Positions 21,721-35,039 of a stretch of 64,000 nucleotides of DNA are shown piece after piece; position 1 is the first letter of the stretch, and each line of letters begins with the position of its first letter. Source of the stretch: Pyrrhosoma nymphula (Eukaryota; Arthropoda; Insecta; Odonata; Coenagrionidae). The stretch covers positions 9,533,941 through 9,597,940 of the forward strand of contig OY754339.1 in assembly GCA_963573305.1 (NCBI GenBank). The letters run 5' to 3'. Both the position numbers and the translations under genes were made by a program. The notes under the pieces were generated by a model, which saw nothing but the letters and a program-made list of their open reading frames with translations, was not told the origin of the DNA and searched no databases.

Positions 21721-23544
21721 ACCGGAAAGAAGTGGGTGCTCATTGCATTTCAACGGGGAGAAAAATAAAAATATCATAGTGTTGAAAGAATCCTGTCACA
21801 ATATGACGTTCAAATGCATTTACTATGTGGAAGTTATTACTACTCCATGGAAACGCTGGGGCAAAAAACATCCTGACAAATTAATTTCATGGAGCTAGGC
21901 GTTATTTTGTGGAAATTAATACCGTTGTTAAGCATTGTGGACTAAAACGCTTTTTACGATCCAAAACTTGTTTATTAATAATAATTGTTTCCTCACTGGT
22001 CCATGTGCCTTGAAAATGACGCTGCAGACGTCGAAATCGATCGGTGAAGTTAACAAGTGTGGAAGCGTATAAAGTGATTTTGGCCATCACGCTAAATCCT
22101 AACTAAAAACTCATTGTAATTCTGTTAATCACATCGATAAAGTCAGAGAGAGTCGTAAGTTCCTAGGACATAGGGTTCCATTACCAGTCTTAACTACGGT
22201 TTCCAAGTATATAACAATATTCTATTTAATGAATTAGTGCGACGACATACGATTTACAACTCAAATTTTAGGAAGATAAACAAAGCTTATATTAAAACCG
22301 AATGCAAAAATTAAAAACTTTGTTCCATCAGTCATCCGATACCTAAAAGTATAGTTTTACAAAGTAGAAAAATAAACCTCTACATGCTCACCTTATGAGA
22401 GTGAAACTTCATCAAAAAATTAAAACAAAGTCACTGTGGCCCTTGGGTCTTTCTAACTGTGGCTTTACGCTGATTAGTTCCTTTCGCCAGAGGCTCTTGC
22501 AAACATTTGGGGAGATTTTTTACTCTGTCAAAAGATTATTCGCAAGTAAGTGCATAGCCAGATTTGTTGGCGTTTATAAAAGCAATATTGCGCTTCTTCT
22601 TGTGACATTCCGAAACTTTTAATAGTACTGCAAGTGGACATTAAGAGCTATGTACACGAGCAATATACGTCAAAAGATGCCTTCTGCAAGTAACCTAAGC
22701 AATTAACTTGTCAGTGTAATTTCAACGTAATATAGTCTATTAATTCTTCTCGGTCCATCTTGGTTTAGAGAGCATTGCGTTCAAAATAAATCAATAACAA
22801 TTTTATTGATTTAAAAGGTTAAAAATGTAATTATGACAATAAAGTGCCCTCTACCTTTTCATTTCTGGGTTTATCCACATCAGTATCTGCATATTACGCT
22901 GCAACCCGCCCTGGGGTGTGAGGAAGGGATGCCTTAGGATACCAGGAATGGAAAGGGATAAGGAAGGGATAAAAGATATATAGAGGAAAAGGAAGAAAGT
23001 GAATTCGATGTTGATTGCCCGGTTACATAATATGTCGTAGTTTCTACGTCAACTTGAACTGGGAGTTTGTGTTTTCTACATAACATCAGACTGCCCTTGG
23101 GTTGATTTGAGCGCAATTGATAGAAAGACGCGTGAACGTCGGTTTTTATGGCGAAAAAATACTTTACTATAGATTACGCTACCGGCCATTAATTTTACGC
23201 TTTTTTTTGTTAAATATACCAATCGGAATTTTTATACCTATCGGTTCGACAGTGTACCCCTCCTAATAAGTCGCTTCTATCAGTTTTAAAGATTTCGGGC
23301 GGGATCAAAATTGTATCCTTAGTATCGTACTGAAACTAGTCTGATCTGAATTTTCAAGAAGCAATCTTAAACTAGCGCCTACCTTCCGAGTTTTTTGACG
23401 GCTCCCAACATATTGCCTCCATTTGGTGTGTTTATAATCTCTGTTCACTTGTAGCAGTTTTTTATGAGGCGGGTTTATTTTGTGAATCCAATCCATCTGT
23501 ACTGGGACTCTTGTGTCGAGAAAGTCTGCAAATGCATTGAGGGA
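21721..23544. other. AT-rich non-coding stretch
   Basis: No gene recognised. It contains the hairpin-GAAA module at 22009-22043, listed separately. Confidence 0.5.
22009..22043 (+). ncRNA. Hairpin-GAAA module, hammerhead-like but non-canonical core
   Basis: CTTGAAAA (22009-22016), T, a GACG/CGTC stem closing a CTGCAGA loop (22018-22032), then GAAAT (22033-22037) and CGATCGG. This is the same layout as the modules in the 53.4-54.3 kb cluster, with a different stem sequence. The hammerhead core CTGATGA is absent, so ribozyme activity is not claimed. Confidence 0.35.
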
Positions 23545-24225
23545 AGGAAAATTTAACTTTCTTTATGCTGAGGATACAGTTAGAGAGGCCTGGGAAGGGC
23601 TTTTTGTGGGAATATAAGTAGGAGGCCGGATGATAAAGTCGGATAGATTCGCGGACGACCGAGCATTGGTTGATCGAAGGGATTTCAAGCTTAAGTAGAT
23701 GCCTTAAATTTCAAGGTGGGAAATACGGAATAAAGGTAAATCATAAGAAAACCAAAGTAATGAGGTTCTCTAGGGCAAAGAATGCGAGGCTGTTCATAAG
23801 AGTAGAAGGGCACCAACCGGAGCAAGAAGAGCATTTTGATTCCCTTCTCCGCTTACACAACGTCTTCCCCTCCATTACATCCTTAAGTATCCCTTTGCCC
23901 CTCATCACCACCGATCTTTCTAATCTCATCCAGATGTTTTCTCCATCACCCACCATACCAAACACTTCCGCGTTTGTCTTCCTCTCCGTCCACCCCACAC
24001 CATCCTCCACACCATCTCCATCGTCAATCGTCTCCATCCTTCTCCACACCTACATCTCAAAACCCTGCAGCCTTTTCTACTCCTCCCCCCCCCCTCAGAC
24101 TCCACGTTTATGCAACGCTGCATTTCATACCAAACTCATTAATTATCTCTCCTTTTTATCATTACTCAAGTTTCCTTTTGTTACCAAACGCTTATTTCAC
24201 TAGCGCAATTCACCTTCATGATGTC
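23545..24225. pseudogene. LINE reverse-transcriptase fragment with its 3' part inverted in place
   Basis: Plus strand, about 23545-23838: decayed reverse-transcriptase sequence with a FADD catalytic motif at 23648-23659 (RFADDRALV), then KVNHKKTKVMRFSRAK and IRVEGHQPEQEEHF. At 23840 the similarity stops and continues on the opposite strand: reading the minus strand from about 24215 to 23841 gives IALVK, FGMKCSVA, WRRMETID, GWTERKTNAEVFGMV and GILKDVMEGKTLCKRRRES. The same order runs uninterrupted on one strand in the LINE at 61.27-61.84 kb (RIALAKEAF, SLIWSVALYG, WVWRRMEKV, WTERKTNEEV, AVIEGRMLGKRGRG). The two pieces are therefore adjacent parts of one element, missing only a short block, with about 375 bp flipped. 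Many stops; inactive. Confidence 0.75.
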
Positions 24226-24760
24226 CTTGCTACTACGTGACTAATATTGGTGAAGAGATTTGTTTTAATTCTATTAGTACCCATATAAAAGTCTCAAATC
24301 CCTGCTCGATTTTCCACCTGTCACTCTGTTGTCTGTACTTCCACAGTTCTATTCATTGCTCGCCTTTCTTCAGTCCACCACCACCCGATTGGCAAGAGAA
24401 TGGCCACCTCCCTACCATCCCCGCCTGGAATCGCCACAACCTTTTCACCCGCCCTCTGGATGTGTGTATGAATGTTTCTGTGGGTCGGTAGAGGGAGTTG
24501 GGATCGACTGAGGGGAGGCAGGAGAGGGGGAACGAGGGAGTGGGGGGGGGGGAGAGCGGGGAGGAGGAGGTGGGTTATTTTGAGATTCTCATCCAACCTC
24601 ACCTCGCTTCTCTCGATTCCATTTACTCCTGGAAACAACCTTTCACGGCAAATGGAGAGTCGGGCGCATTATCTCCTCATCTCGCCCGTTCCCCTCCCCT
24701 CCTCCCCTCCCCCTGCGATAATTGTGGGGAACCCCGCGTTTAAACTCTGATTAACATAAT
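24226..24760. other. Skewed GC-richer island
   Basis: C+T-rich to about 24440, then G-rich (24480-24570), then C+T-rich again to 24720. Open frames on both strands are composition artefacts. No repeat family recognised. Confidence 0.45.
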
Positions 24761-26370
24761 GGAAAATATTGCTTGGATATGCCTTTGTGCTCTAAACCTC
24801 CTTACCCTGCTTGTTTCCCCTTTTAACCGACTCACCTCCCTCGTGGAGGGAGGATGAAATTAGGGCCCGTGAAATATTCTCTACTTTATTGGCGATCGTT
24901 GATCAAATGCGTGGGTGTTTTTTTTTAGGTGAACGATTTCAATTACGTTATTTTTAATCTTGCCTCGAGGGTGCTTTTATCATCCAAACGGTTTAAATGA
25001 ATCCCACTTTAATTCATTCCTTGCTTTCAGCCCTATGCTCCTCCTGAGACGAATCTCGGTTATCTTATTTTCCTGCCGTTTTGAGTCAGCACCGTTGTAC
25101 GAGTTCATAGAAATTAGTGATTGCTGGCAAACTTATGCAATTGCACATCATAATCAATTTTGGTGGCAAAACTTTCGCTCTTGCACATTTGACCATAGTT
25201 TTTCGTTTTAGCATCCTTTGTCTTAGTTTTACTATGTTATAATGATTACATTATATGCTAATGGTGTTTAATAATTCTTATAAATGCTAGCAAATCATTT
25301 TATTTAATTATGAATCACCACTGTTAAATATAATCCACCCTTCATATTGCTGTCATACATACTGTACCTACAAAGCCGTGGATAATCAATTGACTCTCAA
25401 TGAAAAATCTATCTTGTCGGATTAAGACGAATATCGATTTTCAAGGTAGTCTCTTCTTAGAATATCATGAATGGCAGTTAATTGAATTATATGGAGGCAG
25501 TTGATATCTTGTGAACCCAAGCACTGGGTGATAAGTACGATATAATATATTAAGAGGCTGTCTATATATGACGCAACATTTAAAAAAACAGGAAATGATG
25601 GCTATGATTAGGTTTTGAGGTGATTCATTGTAAACATCATCATAAAATAATCAAGTTTGACTTCAGTTTACCCTACTGCAGTGGTGAAAGTCTTCAACTT
25701 CAACAAATATTTCAGTGATTGGATACTTCCTAAAATGTTTTTGCACAAATTTTCTGTGGTACGAATGTTTTGCACGTTTATAACAATAGCACACCATTCA
25801 GGTTAAGGTCTTTTCAAACTAAATTTCCATCAAACTAGGTATTTCTTTGATCTTTGACGGGGTGCCAACATTAGTGACGACCAGTGGACAACAGCTGATA
25901 TGAGTAACTCAAGTTTCATTTTGCTAGAGCCTATATAGCCGAACTTCGGTGAGTAGTTAGGAGTCAGAAAATGAACTAAAATCTGAAATATAGTTTTCAT
26001 AATTGAGGATAAATCTGCACATACCATGAGTTTCTATAAACTAAGAATCGATTTATTGATAATTGAGTGAAAGGAGTGCGTGGTTTTGATATTCAACAGC
26101 CAGCATTGAACACAATGACTGCCATTTGAACTGCTCAATACCTTTTTCATCTTGGATCCATCCTGTCGTTACACTGCCTCAAATTGGCGTCGGAAGTCTA
26201 GTCCATTATTTTTTCATCAGTCGAGGTCCGTTTGGTACATGGCGTTTCTCGTATTTTATGGAGTACCTGAGCATTGACTAAATGGTAGACGACTAACAAG
26301 TTATTCGTTATGTAAGCCATTCACACCCTAGGGACGCGTGATGCGGGCGTGAGACGAGTAAACACCTCCA
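24761..26370. other. AT-rich non-coding stretch
   Basis: Nothing recognised. Confidence 0.55.
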
Positions 26371-26620
26371 ACCGCCTGTAATTACATCGGCAATCACAAG
26401 TCGTCCAAATGGCAATGTCAATTATCAATGATTCCACGTCACCAAAAACCCAGTTAGGTAATTGGCTGAGTGGCACCGACGCTCGTGAGTAATTGGAATA
26501 TTCTCGACGTGAGCAAGCTCACAGCCTCTTCACCCAATTCACTTTAACGGTTGCCTGCCGATTCGGTATAACTTTCTTCAATTCCTCGCCACCTGTATCG
26601 CGTCGCTGTTAATCAAATTC
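26371..26620. promoter_or_regulatory. Cluster of homeodomain-like sites (possible enhancer)
   Basis: Within about 240 bp there are TGTAATTACA (perfect palindrome, 26377-26386), TCAATTATC (about 26418), GGTAATTGGC (about 26457), AGTAATTGG (about 26488), CCCAATTC (about 26532) and GTTAATCA (about 26608). TAAT-core motifs are known homeodomain sites. The block is less AT-rich than its flanks, which makes such motifs less expected by chance. Regulatory function is inference; such sites are common in AT-rich DNA. Confidence 0.25.
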
Positions 26621-28369
26621 ATTTTGATCCGCGTATAGATTTCTCGACACCCTACTATTTCATTCTTCAGCTAAAGGCTCATATGTAGTGATGAACGAAT
26701 TGAATTTTCGTTTTTATTTGGGATTTTTCCCCATTAATTCTCGTAACGTAAATATTGTATTCTACATCCAGGGAAAATGGCATTTAGGCTGATGAGCAAT
26801 GAGTTCATTGCCTATCCGAGTGGATACAAATGTAACGCTTATATAATTTTCTACAAGCCATTATTGTTCTTTTAAATAATTTCTGTTTTTATTTGCTACA
26901 GGAGAATACAGAGTTCCTTATTATTTATTAAATCTCTTTCTAGTAATTACTTATTTGACATCCTTTATCTCTTTGCCTTTTCGAAAAATAGATGATTACT
27001 TTACTCCGTGATCATTTTTTTCCAAGGAAGCAAAGAAATAATACTTAAGTTATACTGAATATTACTTTATTTAAAGAATTAATTCCCAAATAATATTTAA
27101 TAAAATACATGAAAAGATGAAATACATGAAATACATAAAAAAATAAATGAAAAAAAACATAGATGAAGTAAAGTCTGCAGGCGATAAGAGTGATATCTCC
27201 ATTGTTTTCATTCGTATGTTTTCCCCGTACATTATTCAGCAATGGCATATTTTGCTAAGGGGACGCTTTAAAAAAAAATTGAACCCTGAATTTTACGAAG
27301 TCTTTGAATATTTTGTGAACATTCTCCCAATTTTGATTTGGAAACCAAACTGGATGATAAAATAAAACCGTTCATTCAATCTCCTTTGCTGTGACAATTT
27401 TTTAGAGTTCGTAGGACAATTTTTTCTTGTTTAATTACGCAAACAAAATGAAAAACGCAAGCTATAACATGAACTACATAAGTATTTCTAATGGAAGTTA
27501 ATGTAAATAGTCAAACTTGAAACTAAAAGTGTGCATGTTGTAGCCTGAAATCTGCAGAGTGGTAATGTCTTTAAGGATGTGACAAGTGTGAATTTTTGGT
27601 TTTAAATGTACAAAATGTGGTTTTTAAAAAAAGGTGAGCGTTAAATCATAAAAACTATGCACAAAAATGGTACAGTTTTGGCCTAGTCTAGGCTTTTATA
27701 ATGTAGAATTAGGCACATCTATTGTGTTTTATCATGGGATATAATACTAATACCAACTTATACTTAAACATCAACGTCATGATCTTATAGCTTTACACAT
27801 TCTAGGAATCAACCTCTTCATCAAGGTTTCATCATCTGCAAGTTTGTTTTGCTCTCTACGCTTGAAGACACTCACTTATTCGTTTTTCTCACGTGCCTAC
27901 GCAGATAAACCATGCCTGAATATTTTAGAGATATTGTTGCGTCGTTTTTTGATACTTTTTATTTCGTGATGCTTACGTATCTTCTGCAAATTACCTCCAT
28001 TAAAAAAAATCCATTAACTCTGAAAGCTCAGTTTTTCTTTAATTAACAAATTTTTCAGAGCGTATTGACTTATTTGGTTATCCTTTTCAGCTAAAAGGTC
28101 AGCTTTTCAAAAATATTATTCATTGTAATCAAGGTCTAGAGTAAAGAATAACCATGACTTTTTAAATAATTTTTATTTTGTGTTCTTCAGTGATATTTTA
28201 AATTACGTCTTGTATTTAATGCATTTTGTCTATTGTGCTACAAAAAACTGAACTTCCAGTCTGTATTCATTCCCATTTTTATCTAAACACTGCATTCACA
28301 ACCACTGAAAATCTTTAATGCACGAGGTTGGGAATAATTCAAGTATCGCAGACCAGGCGAACATCATTT
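26621..28369. other. AT-rich non-coding stretch
   Basis: Nothing recognised. A 7-bp hairpin (GCAATGA/TCATTGC) lies just before this block, at about 26797-26812. It follows a CTGATGA-like start but has no GAA partner. Confidence 0.5.
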
Positions 28370-28420
28370 TCTTGGCCTGCGAATCGAGCCTAGATTCCTC
28401 GCATTCCAAGATTTAAGGGC
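28370..28420 (-). repeat. Weak tRNA-like SINE relic
   Basis: On the minus strand GAGGAATCTAGG is followed by a B-box-like GGCTCGATTCGC and GGCCAAG. It resembles the relics at 187-252 and 14465-14512. Ends are not defined. Confidence 0.28.
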
Positions 28421-31400
28421 TTATGAGCTTTACAATAATTTTTACATATATCTTAACATAGGTAGTGACAATGCTTTCAAGTACACAAAATTGTGCTCGT
28501 AAATTTCAAGTGTGCGTTTCATTTTTCAAATATCAAGACGTCAACAATGATGAAAAATGCATCATACCAGTGAATACTCCGCAAACATGTGCAATTTTAC
28601 TTAAACGAGATTTACCTACTTTATACTTAAACGAGCATTCTTAAGTTAATAGGAGTTCCTTCGGGTAGCCTTCATTTTGCCGTAAAAAGCAAGAACCGAC
28701 GAATGGGTGACCTGATGATATTTTGTTGATTACAAGGATTGGTAGGAAGCAGTGGAGCCGACATCATTCCTCTTCCTAGGAGATCCTAGTGCGGGCTAAG
28801 TGGTTAGAAGCCTCAGATGCACAGCGACTCGTATCTTAATCAATGGACGCGAGAATTAACGCGAGAATTGGTGCACACTGGGAGGAATAGGAAGATGTCC
28901 TTCCGTATGCTGGGACAACCGGGCGAAGGACGGTGGAAACACTTGCATTATTGTCGGTCTCTAAGGGCTTTGAGGGATGGAGAGTGGTAAGGGAAGATGG
29001 CGAATGTCGTGCCCTCATGTGGATGAACTGGGAAGTTCCCGTTTCGCCATGTATGTAGGATTTGCATAGGTGTTCTTTTCAAGACTCATAATTTTAAAAC
29101 CACCAGGTTACTTTAAAAAAATGTCTCAAATTCAAAAACCTAGTCACTTTATTCACTTTATGTCACATTTCCTCCATTGTTTCACCTAGTCGGCGTTGTT
29201 ATAACGTTTATTTTTCTCAAATTGACGTGGTATACACTGAATTTTGTATTGGAGTAAATACCTGTCTCCTCTTTCTGTAGATTTTGCAGGTTTTTTTACC
29301 ATCCCGTTCTGGTGCGAGTGTTTTCCTGCTCTGAGTTTTTAGCTTAGGATTAGAACAAAATTCTTATTTTTTTAAAGCTTTTTATCTTCCTTATTTTAGT
29401 TAAAATTTAATATACTATCGGAATTCATTGATAGGGTGTAAACATTATGGCGTTCAGGTACATATTTTAATGCTAAGGCACGTAATTCCTTATTGTAAAT
29501 ATTTCCACTGAGAAATTTTAAACTATTTTTCTCAACTCTTTATTCGCTGAACTTAGCATTACTCTTTTCAGTGTGCCGTTGAATGTTTGTCTGATTTTAT
29601 TATATATCTATCTATCCCCTCTTTAACCTAACGTGGCATTTAGCTAGAAAAAAATCGACACGATTTCAGAAATTATCTTGGAGGAACATTAATATCATCA
29701 TCTTAGTGTCGATCCCGCGTTCCAAATTATGCGTTTCCGTTTTGTAAATTAGCGCTAATATGTGGCAATCCAACACGAAAAAAATCATCATATGCATTGA
29801 CCCGTATTTTTAAACCGAAATGCACCAATCGCTCTGCAGTTTTGTCCTCCAGTTAAGCTACCAGGCCATCATATCGTAGATTAAGGCGTGTTTTCTAGGG
29901 GCATAAATGCTCTTTTCTACCGTCTACACTGCCACATATGGGCGCGGCATGATCGCAGAATGAAATGAAAATACACTCTTTTGGAATTTACTTCGAGATA
30001 AGGGATTGTGTACTGTCTAACACGACTATACGGTAATTGGAAGATTGGTACACATCCTGGTTCAAAGTTGGGTCATGTCAAATAATGTTTTTGCTAATGT
30101 CCACGCATAAGTGTTTTATTATTACCATGCACGGGAATAAATGCAATATCCGTCCGTTTCCCCAATGAAGTAGTGTTTGTTTTGATAATTTTTTTAGAAG
30201 GAAGTGATTTTGAAGCTGATATTTTGCTTGAAATAGAAGTTTTCCTTTCAGCTTTTTCTACTAGAAATAGATTTCCTAAGCCCGGCTTCATAATCACATG
30301 GTTATATTTCTTCTCGGCACAAAAACCTGAGTTGTTACGTTTTCCCGTCGTCAAACCTCACTTCAGAAAATAATGAAGTGAATAGAGTAGCATTAATGAA
30401 ACAAAATCTTTGTTTTATATGACAAGTTGTCAGTAATAAACTAAACTCACATACATAAGGGCTTTAACGTGACTCCTATAATTCACGATGTAAGCTGAAT
30501 ACCCATTCTCATCCTAAGTTTTATCTCAATTTTGTGTAAAGTATTATGAATAAAGATTAAAGAGTACGGGGTACGCACACCCACAACATTAAACACACAA
30601 CGGTAATATTCTGACATTATCGAAACGTAAGAATATTTGTGAAAAAAATAATCCCTTTTGAAGTGAAAAGCAAAATTCCATGGAAAATTGATTGCTTTTT
30701 TTTAGCAAATACATCATAAAATATTAAGCGGCTGATATTTCGGTATCAATCAAAAGTGAGATTTTTCAAAGTCATAATGAGGCTGTGAATTTATTTTGAA
30801 TATATTCTGCCGATGAAGGTGGAACTAAAGTGTAAATGATTCTATTAAAACCACATTGGGAGCTATTAAATCCACACATACTACAATAAAGAACTAGTTA
30901 AACAACATATTTTTGTGAGAATTAATAGGAGGGCCTTGGTTTAGCCCTGATAACCTCCACAAACCCAAATGTACCTGAAATAATGAAGGAGGAAGAGTAC
31001 GTAGCAAAATATGTTGATAATATGCTGAAATCAATGAGAAAGCGTTGCTAACCGATGCGACCCAACTATTTTGCAACTGTTTTCAAGGAATATACAAACT
31101 ATCACAATGTTGAAATAATAATCTACATGAATACTTTACCACAAAGCAAAATTTATTTTTCAGTTTTAGAAATTCTTACTTAAACAACTTGAATAATTAT
31201 GTATCAATTCCGCATTTCTCTCAATAAGCGGTGTTAAAACAAGTGTAATATATTTCGTGCATATATCATGCAAGTATACCAGCTCCGTATAAACGGAATT
31301 TACATTAAAATGTAATGTGAATATTGATTTATGAACAATAGATTTAAAAATAAAGTGTATGACACATGTCATCCTCGCGTCCCTTCCCGTTAGGATACCT

Positions 31401-31569
31401 GCGTGACTAATCGAGTGTAATTTAATTTTATGCATAGTGATACCTAGCTCTAACTACCAAAATCTCTGGTCGGTGTGTTCGTATCGTGAAATAGGCATCG
31501 TATTCCCTGCTTCGTCCGTGATGTAGCACTGCCCTACCATATACGTAGACGATGGTGGCAAGGAGATGG
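28421..31569. other. AT-rich non-coding stretch
   Basis: No gene or repeat recognised. A GC-richer patch at 28720-29050 has no coding signature. Overlapping frames near 30094-30373 on both strands have no family features. Confidence 0.5.
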
Positions 31570-31900
31570 TTCGCGGAAGCTTACGAGAAATTATGGAATG
31601 CTGGGAGGGGTGAGACCGCAGGGGTCCAGAGAGGGTCGGAATGAAGGAGGGACGGTAAGGGTTCAAGGTGCAACGCAGTGTTTGGTCTTGGCTCCTGAGA
31701 TAATGGCCTTCGCTTTGCCCTCACCAGACCATCCACCCTTCCTCGCCCCTTCGCGTAAGTGTCCCTTGTTTGTTTGCGGTCAAGAATACTCCTCGCGTAT
31801 CCATGGGCGGCCAGGGCCCAACACACCCCTTAAAGTGCTACCCCCCCTCATTCTGCCCTCCCCCGTTCGTGTCCTTGCCACTTCGCTGTCGCTCAGTCGT
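31570..31900. other. GC-richer island with strand-skew switch
   Basis: G-rich on the plus strand to about 31680 and C-rich from 31690 to 31880, with CpGs. Four overlapping open frames on both strands arise from this composition; none is recognisable. Confidence 0.45.
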
Positions 31901-33330
31901 AAACCGCAAGCATTTGCGACCCAGCGTAGGAAGATTGAATTCGCGAGACACAAAAAAGTACGCCAATAACACCAAATATTTGAAAACTTCAACATAGCCT
32001 CTAATATATTTGTGTGAATATCTAGCATTTATTAAGTGATAACTTATAGACATAAAATAGTAATGTATTCAATATCTGAAGGTTAGCATTTCCTACATCT
32101 ACAGAATATATAAAAGCAAATTATTCTATGGATATAAATTAATGTTTTCTTGGGAGTTGTTTACTTAAATGTTTCATTGAATTGACCATACAATACGTAG
32201 AATTTTCTATTTTACGGTGCTTGATCGCTGCTTAAAGCTGTTTTATTTCTAATATTCACCTCCACCGATCAATTTACTCTACGAAGGCATACAGCTAGGA
32301 CCGCAGTTTATCTTCTACAATATTTTTACAAATGCATGATTTTCACCTTCATTCATTGTATAACGATGCCAGGGCACTACCCCCTTGGAATAAATTATTA
32401 ACATAATAAAAATGATATAATACTGTTTATTATGAAGCGTAGTAACATGTTTATTTAACACAATTTTTTTTCAATTCTCGTTAACATCTTGTAAATATTC
32501 AAGAACTATAAATGGAGGACATGCCCTATATATTTAGTAAATATATTAGCCGTGTGAGTACAGAGGAAAACCGCGGTGGTTTGAAAAGGGTGTTTTAGGG
32601 ACGTTGACTAAAATGCAGGTACTCCGCAGTCGCTTAACGACACTAAGGATATGGGCATACCCATGGTACTTCGGAAAAAACACACATACTAGAGATGACT
32701 GCCTTGTCTTATTAACAATTACAAAAATATCATTTGAGAACATGTTTTGATTAGTGTATCTAATATAAGCATCATATTACATGTCCCTGTAATGTTAGTT
32801 CCATCATTAGTCATAATGTGACAGTTGTAACTAAGTTTACTTACGCAGCATAAAAATAATATATGATACTATGATATAATTGCCTCATATAGTTCATAAT
32901 CTTTTTTCTGGTCACAATACTACAAAATTAACCCAGCAGCTACTCTTGTGATAAACCAAGCCATTAGTAAGAACAAAGCAGGTTACACCTACTGAATTGT
33001 TAATAAATGAAAATTTATTTATTGATGATAGTAATCAAGTAAGAAGCTCACGTTTAAATTTTTCCCCTTGATATCATAGTGAACCATAAGTCTTAAAACG
33101 TTATTAACACAATATGGTTTCATAAATGCTTTTCTATTGCAGGATCGAAAAATTATAATTTTGACGTCTATTAGCGAAAATTAGATGATGGATTTAACAA
33201 ACCGAAGAATTTGAAGAAATTAGCATAAAATTTTGAGCAACTTGACTTCATTGATGTGAAATAATTTAAATTTGTTGATATAATCATGGATAATACATAA
33301 AAAATATACGAAGGATTTAATAATTTCCCA
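31901..33330. other. AT-rich non-coding stretch
   Basis: Nothing recognised. Confidence 0.55.
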
Positions 33331-33390
33331 GCGAACTTGACTGATGAAGACTTGTCGGGTACTCCAGCCGGCTGATAACTCAAGAGGACT
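33331..33390 (+). other. Possible degenerate hammerhead-like hairpin
   Basis: CTTGA (33336-33340) directly precedes CTGATGA (33341-33347), and TCAAG (33380-33384) could close helix I. Between them GTCGG (33354-33358) can pair with CCGGC (33368-33372). The required GAA is replaced by TGATAA, so it is at best a decayed relative and may be chance. Confidence 0.22.
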
Positions 33391-35039
33391 TATTCATTAA
33401 ATAAATATTCATATGTAAATTCATACATACATAGGAAATGGAAATGGATAGGAACACATAAAAGGACGAACACAGGGTTTTGTGGGGAAGATGAAAATGA
33501 GTCGAATTCAGACAGAATTTTTAAAATATATTTTGTGGTATTCATCGTCATATATATGGTTTCCAAATTTCTACGGTAAAGGTTTTGTCTTTTTAAAGGA
33601 AAATAAAACCTCCGTTTCATTTAATTTTTCAGTTTTTGAGTTTTGTCTTCATTCCCATTCATTTCCATCTGCAATCCAGATCGAAAGATTTAACTCACTA
33701 AAACTACAAAATGCAAAGGAAAACCGAGCTGGAAGAGGGAGGATTGATATGCTTGCAAGTAAATGGATGAAGCATCGCTTTTTTTTAAAACGAGCCTTCG
33801 TCGGCAAATTATTGAACGTATCACCTCAGAAAAATTTATATTTTTATATTATGTTTCAATCTTCTTCATTTTTTTCACCCTAAGTATCTTAAAGTACAAG
33901 TAAACATGAAGCACCCCTGTATGCTCAGTGCTGCGTAGAAACTATCACGAGAATAGTTCTACCTGGACTATTAGTTGAAATGCGGACGCTTAGCTTCGTT
34001 CTTTTATGGTCTTTATATGTGCCAAAGTACAAGAAGCACTTGCACTTATTCTTGTCTAGTTCTCATATCTCTTGTTTTATCTGGGTGATCAAATGCAATG
34101 CTATCGTAGTAGAGAATCACATTAATCTAACAAGTGTCACAATAGTATATCGGGTCCGAAATTAGCATAAATTAGCGTTTGTTCTCAATTTTTAGTGCAA
34201 CTGAAGACTCGATAGCTCTGTGTCAACCGAAATGATTAGAACCATCGTGAAAATAAATAGGAGTGTGAATGAAAATTACATCATAAACTTTGAATAATTT
34301 GACCATTGCAAGTCGTATTGCGAAGACTTTACTTCAATTGACTCCACGTGAAAAACTGCATTCGGCGATGAAACGTAAGACACAATGAACGATTTCTCAA
34401 CGATTTCTTCTACAAACGTAATTGTTATAAGAACCAAATAGTCACATTATTATCGGAATGTTTAAGTGGAAAAATGATGTAATTTCGAAGAGCATTACCT
34501 GTTACTCGAAATTTACAAGCGCAGTTCCCCGTGCTGTTTTTAGCGATGAAATATTGTTGTATTCTAGTTAGTTTTTGTTTTTGAGCAATACACGCCGCAA
34601 ACGCCTTGGATTTTAAATTTACAACATCCATGCATTCCTATTGTTCCATCTGTTTAATAAATTTCTCTCGAGTGTTTCCGGGTTTAAATTTATGACTGCA
34701 AGTGATCGCTGATCTTTTGTTCAACCAATGTGAAGCCTCCAGTAGTTTCGGCATTCTCTTACTAGCTGAGAAAATGGTGCTTACATCACGTGGAATAAAA
34801 CGATGGCTCTCTTTTGAAGTCATTATACCTCAAGGCTGCATTTCGTCTTTTACGTAATCACGATGGCAATGAGAGTTCAATCCTAGACGCTAATGAAAAG
34901 ACCTCGTGGACAATTATTAAAACCGAGTTATTAGATTCATTGTAGTGGAGCCGAAAGGGTTTAATAACATCTTGTTCCACGGTGCGAATAAATACGTCCT
35001 CCCGTGGACATTAGTTTTCGGGGCTTCTTCCGCTTAATG
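33391..35039. other. AT-rich non-coding stretch
   Basis: Nothing recognised. The 133-codon frame at 33482-33883 is Phe/Lys/Ser-rich without known motifs. Confidence 0.5.

Noticed and set aside
23545..24225. Twin-priming 5' inversion of a LINE
   Set aside because: In twin priming the 3' end lies outermost. Here the two C-terminal ends converge at the junction, so an in-place inversion fits better.
26790..26820. Hammerhead-like CTGATGA plus hairpin
   Set aside because: A 7-bp hairpin follows, but there is no GAA after it and no closing helix.
30094..30373. Overlapping open frames of 86 and 66 codons on opposite strands
   Set aside because: Neither has motifs, and mutual overlap in AT-rich DNA suggests chance.
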